Translations under genes and position numbers: made by a program
Shown here: positions 45,181-45,418 of the stretch, piece after piece
How the letters are laid out: every line of letters starts with the position of its first letter
How positions within the stretch are numbered: the first letter of the stretch is position 1
From: Selaginella moellendorffii
Lineage: Eukaryota; Streptophyta; Lycopodiopsida; Selaginellales; Selaginellaceae
Length of the DNA stretch: 45,418 nucleotides
Assembly: GCF_000143415.4 (NCBI RefSeq)
Contig: NW_003314269.1
Location: 3,457,887-3,503,304 of the forward strand
Direction of reading: 5' to 3'
Notes under the pieces: generated by a model
What the model saw: the letters and a program-made list of their open reading frames with translations, nothing else
Told to the model about the DNA's origin: nothing
Databases searched by the model: none

Positions 45181-45418
45181 GCTAGGAAAGGCTAATATGA
45201 CTAAGGAAGGCTATACCTATGTAGTGGGTTATGATATAACCATTAAGGAGTCAAAGGCTAGAGTGAACATCAACAAATAAGTGGGGTAATTTAGTAAAGT
45301 GTTCAAGAGTTAGCTTTACTGGTAGCAACCAAAAAGAATGATCTATAAAGATCTATAAGGGGTCAAATATAAAGGGAAAGAGCTTATGAATAAAGGATAT
45401 TAATTTGATTTATTATAA
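45181..45418. other. AT-rich end of window, no gene seen
   Basis: Short sequence with GGATCTATAAAG-like and GGGGTCAAATATAAAGGGAAAG segments; the latter resembles 43455-43472. It is probably further debris of the same element family. Confidence 0.35.

Overview
The window is nuclear DNA of a land plant and most resembles a spore-bearing vascular plant of the Selaginella (lycophyte) type. The clues are GC-rich coding exons set in AT-rich spacers, very short GT-AG introns (about 46-78 nt in most genes), a split gene for a sperm-flagellum type protein next to ordinary plant housekeeping genes, and dense LTR-retrotransposon debris. The organism call is an inference from gene content and style; no database was searched.

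Layout. 1-2.6 kb is AT-rich and without a recognisable gene. 2.7-8.1 kb is a compact gene island: a three-exon DUF506/PDDEXK-like gene (+), a ten-exon sperm-tail PG-rich-repeat (SHIPPO/STPGR) gene (-) and a three-exon cytosolic ribosomal protein S9 (uS4) gene (+). The last two share a 389-bp divergent promoter with telo-box motifs. 8.2-19.5 kb is one tandem duplication of a 5.5-5.7 kb unit. Each unit holds a polygalacturonase (GH28) 5' fragment, an AT-rich repeat, a 5'-truncated ubinuclein (HIRA-complex subunit) pseudogene and a VEP1/PRISE-type enone reductase gene (-). The first reductase copy is intact; the second has lost its C-terminus through an 8-nt deletion.

From 19.5 kb on, the window is mainly repeats. 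A 3.2-kb deleted chromovirus (22.0-25.2 kb) has long LTRs carrying a GAGTCC-type microsatellite, and an integrase-chromodomain remnant that appears to be interrupted by two spliceosomal introns. A third copy of the AT-rich repeat lies at 25.7-26.9 kb and a PPR-DYW fragment at 27.0-27.3 kb. A very large decayed inverted repeat (29.0-31.6 plus 38.7-39.2 kb against 40.9-45.2 kb) carries remnants of another Gypsy family. Into its left arm a 7.1-kb composite LTR element was inserted, flanked by a TATCC duplication. It consists of a chromovirus gag-pol with many C-to-T type stops and three short LTRs of a TRIM-like family. Into its right arm a 194-bp solo LTR containing a 5S rRNA-like segment (Cassandra type) was inserted. 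That insertion has a perfect 5-bp target duplication, and matching empty sites exist elsewhere in the window.

How things work together. The gene island has no operon logic; its genes are independent nuclear genes of translation, flagellum structure and an uncharacterised nuclease-fold family. The right two thirds record successive events: old Gypsy insertion, inverted duplication, decay, later insertion of small non-autonomous LTR elements, and recombination among them.
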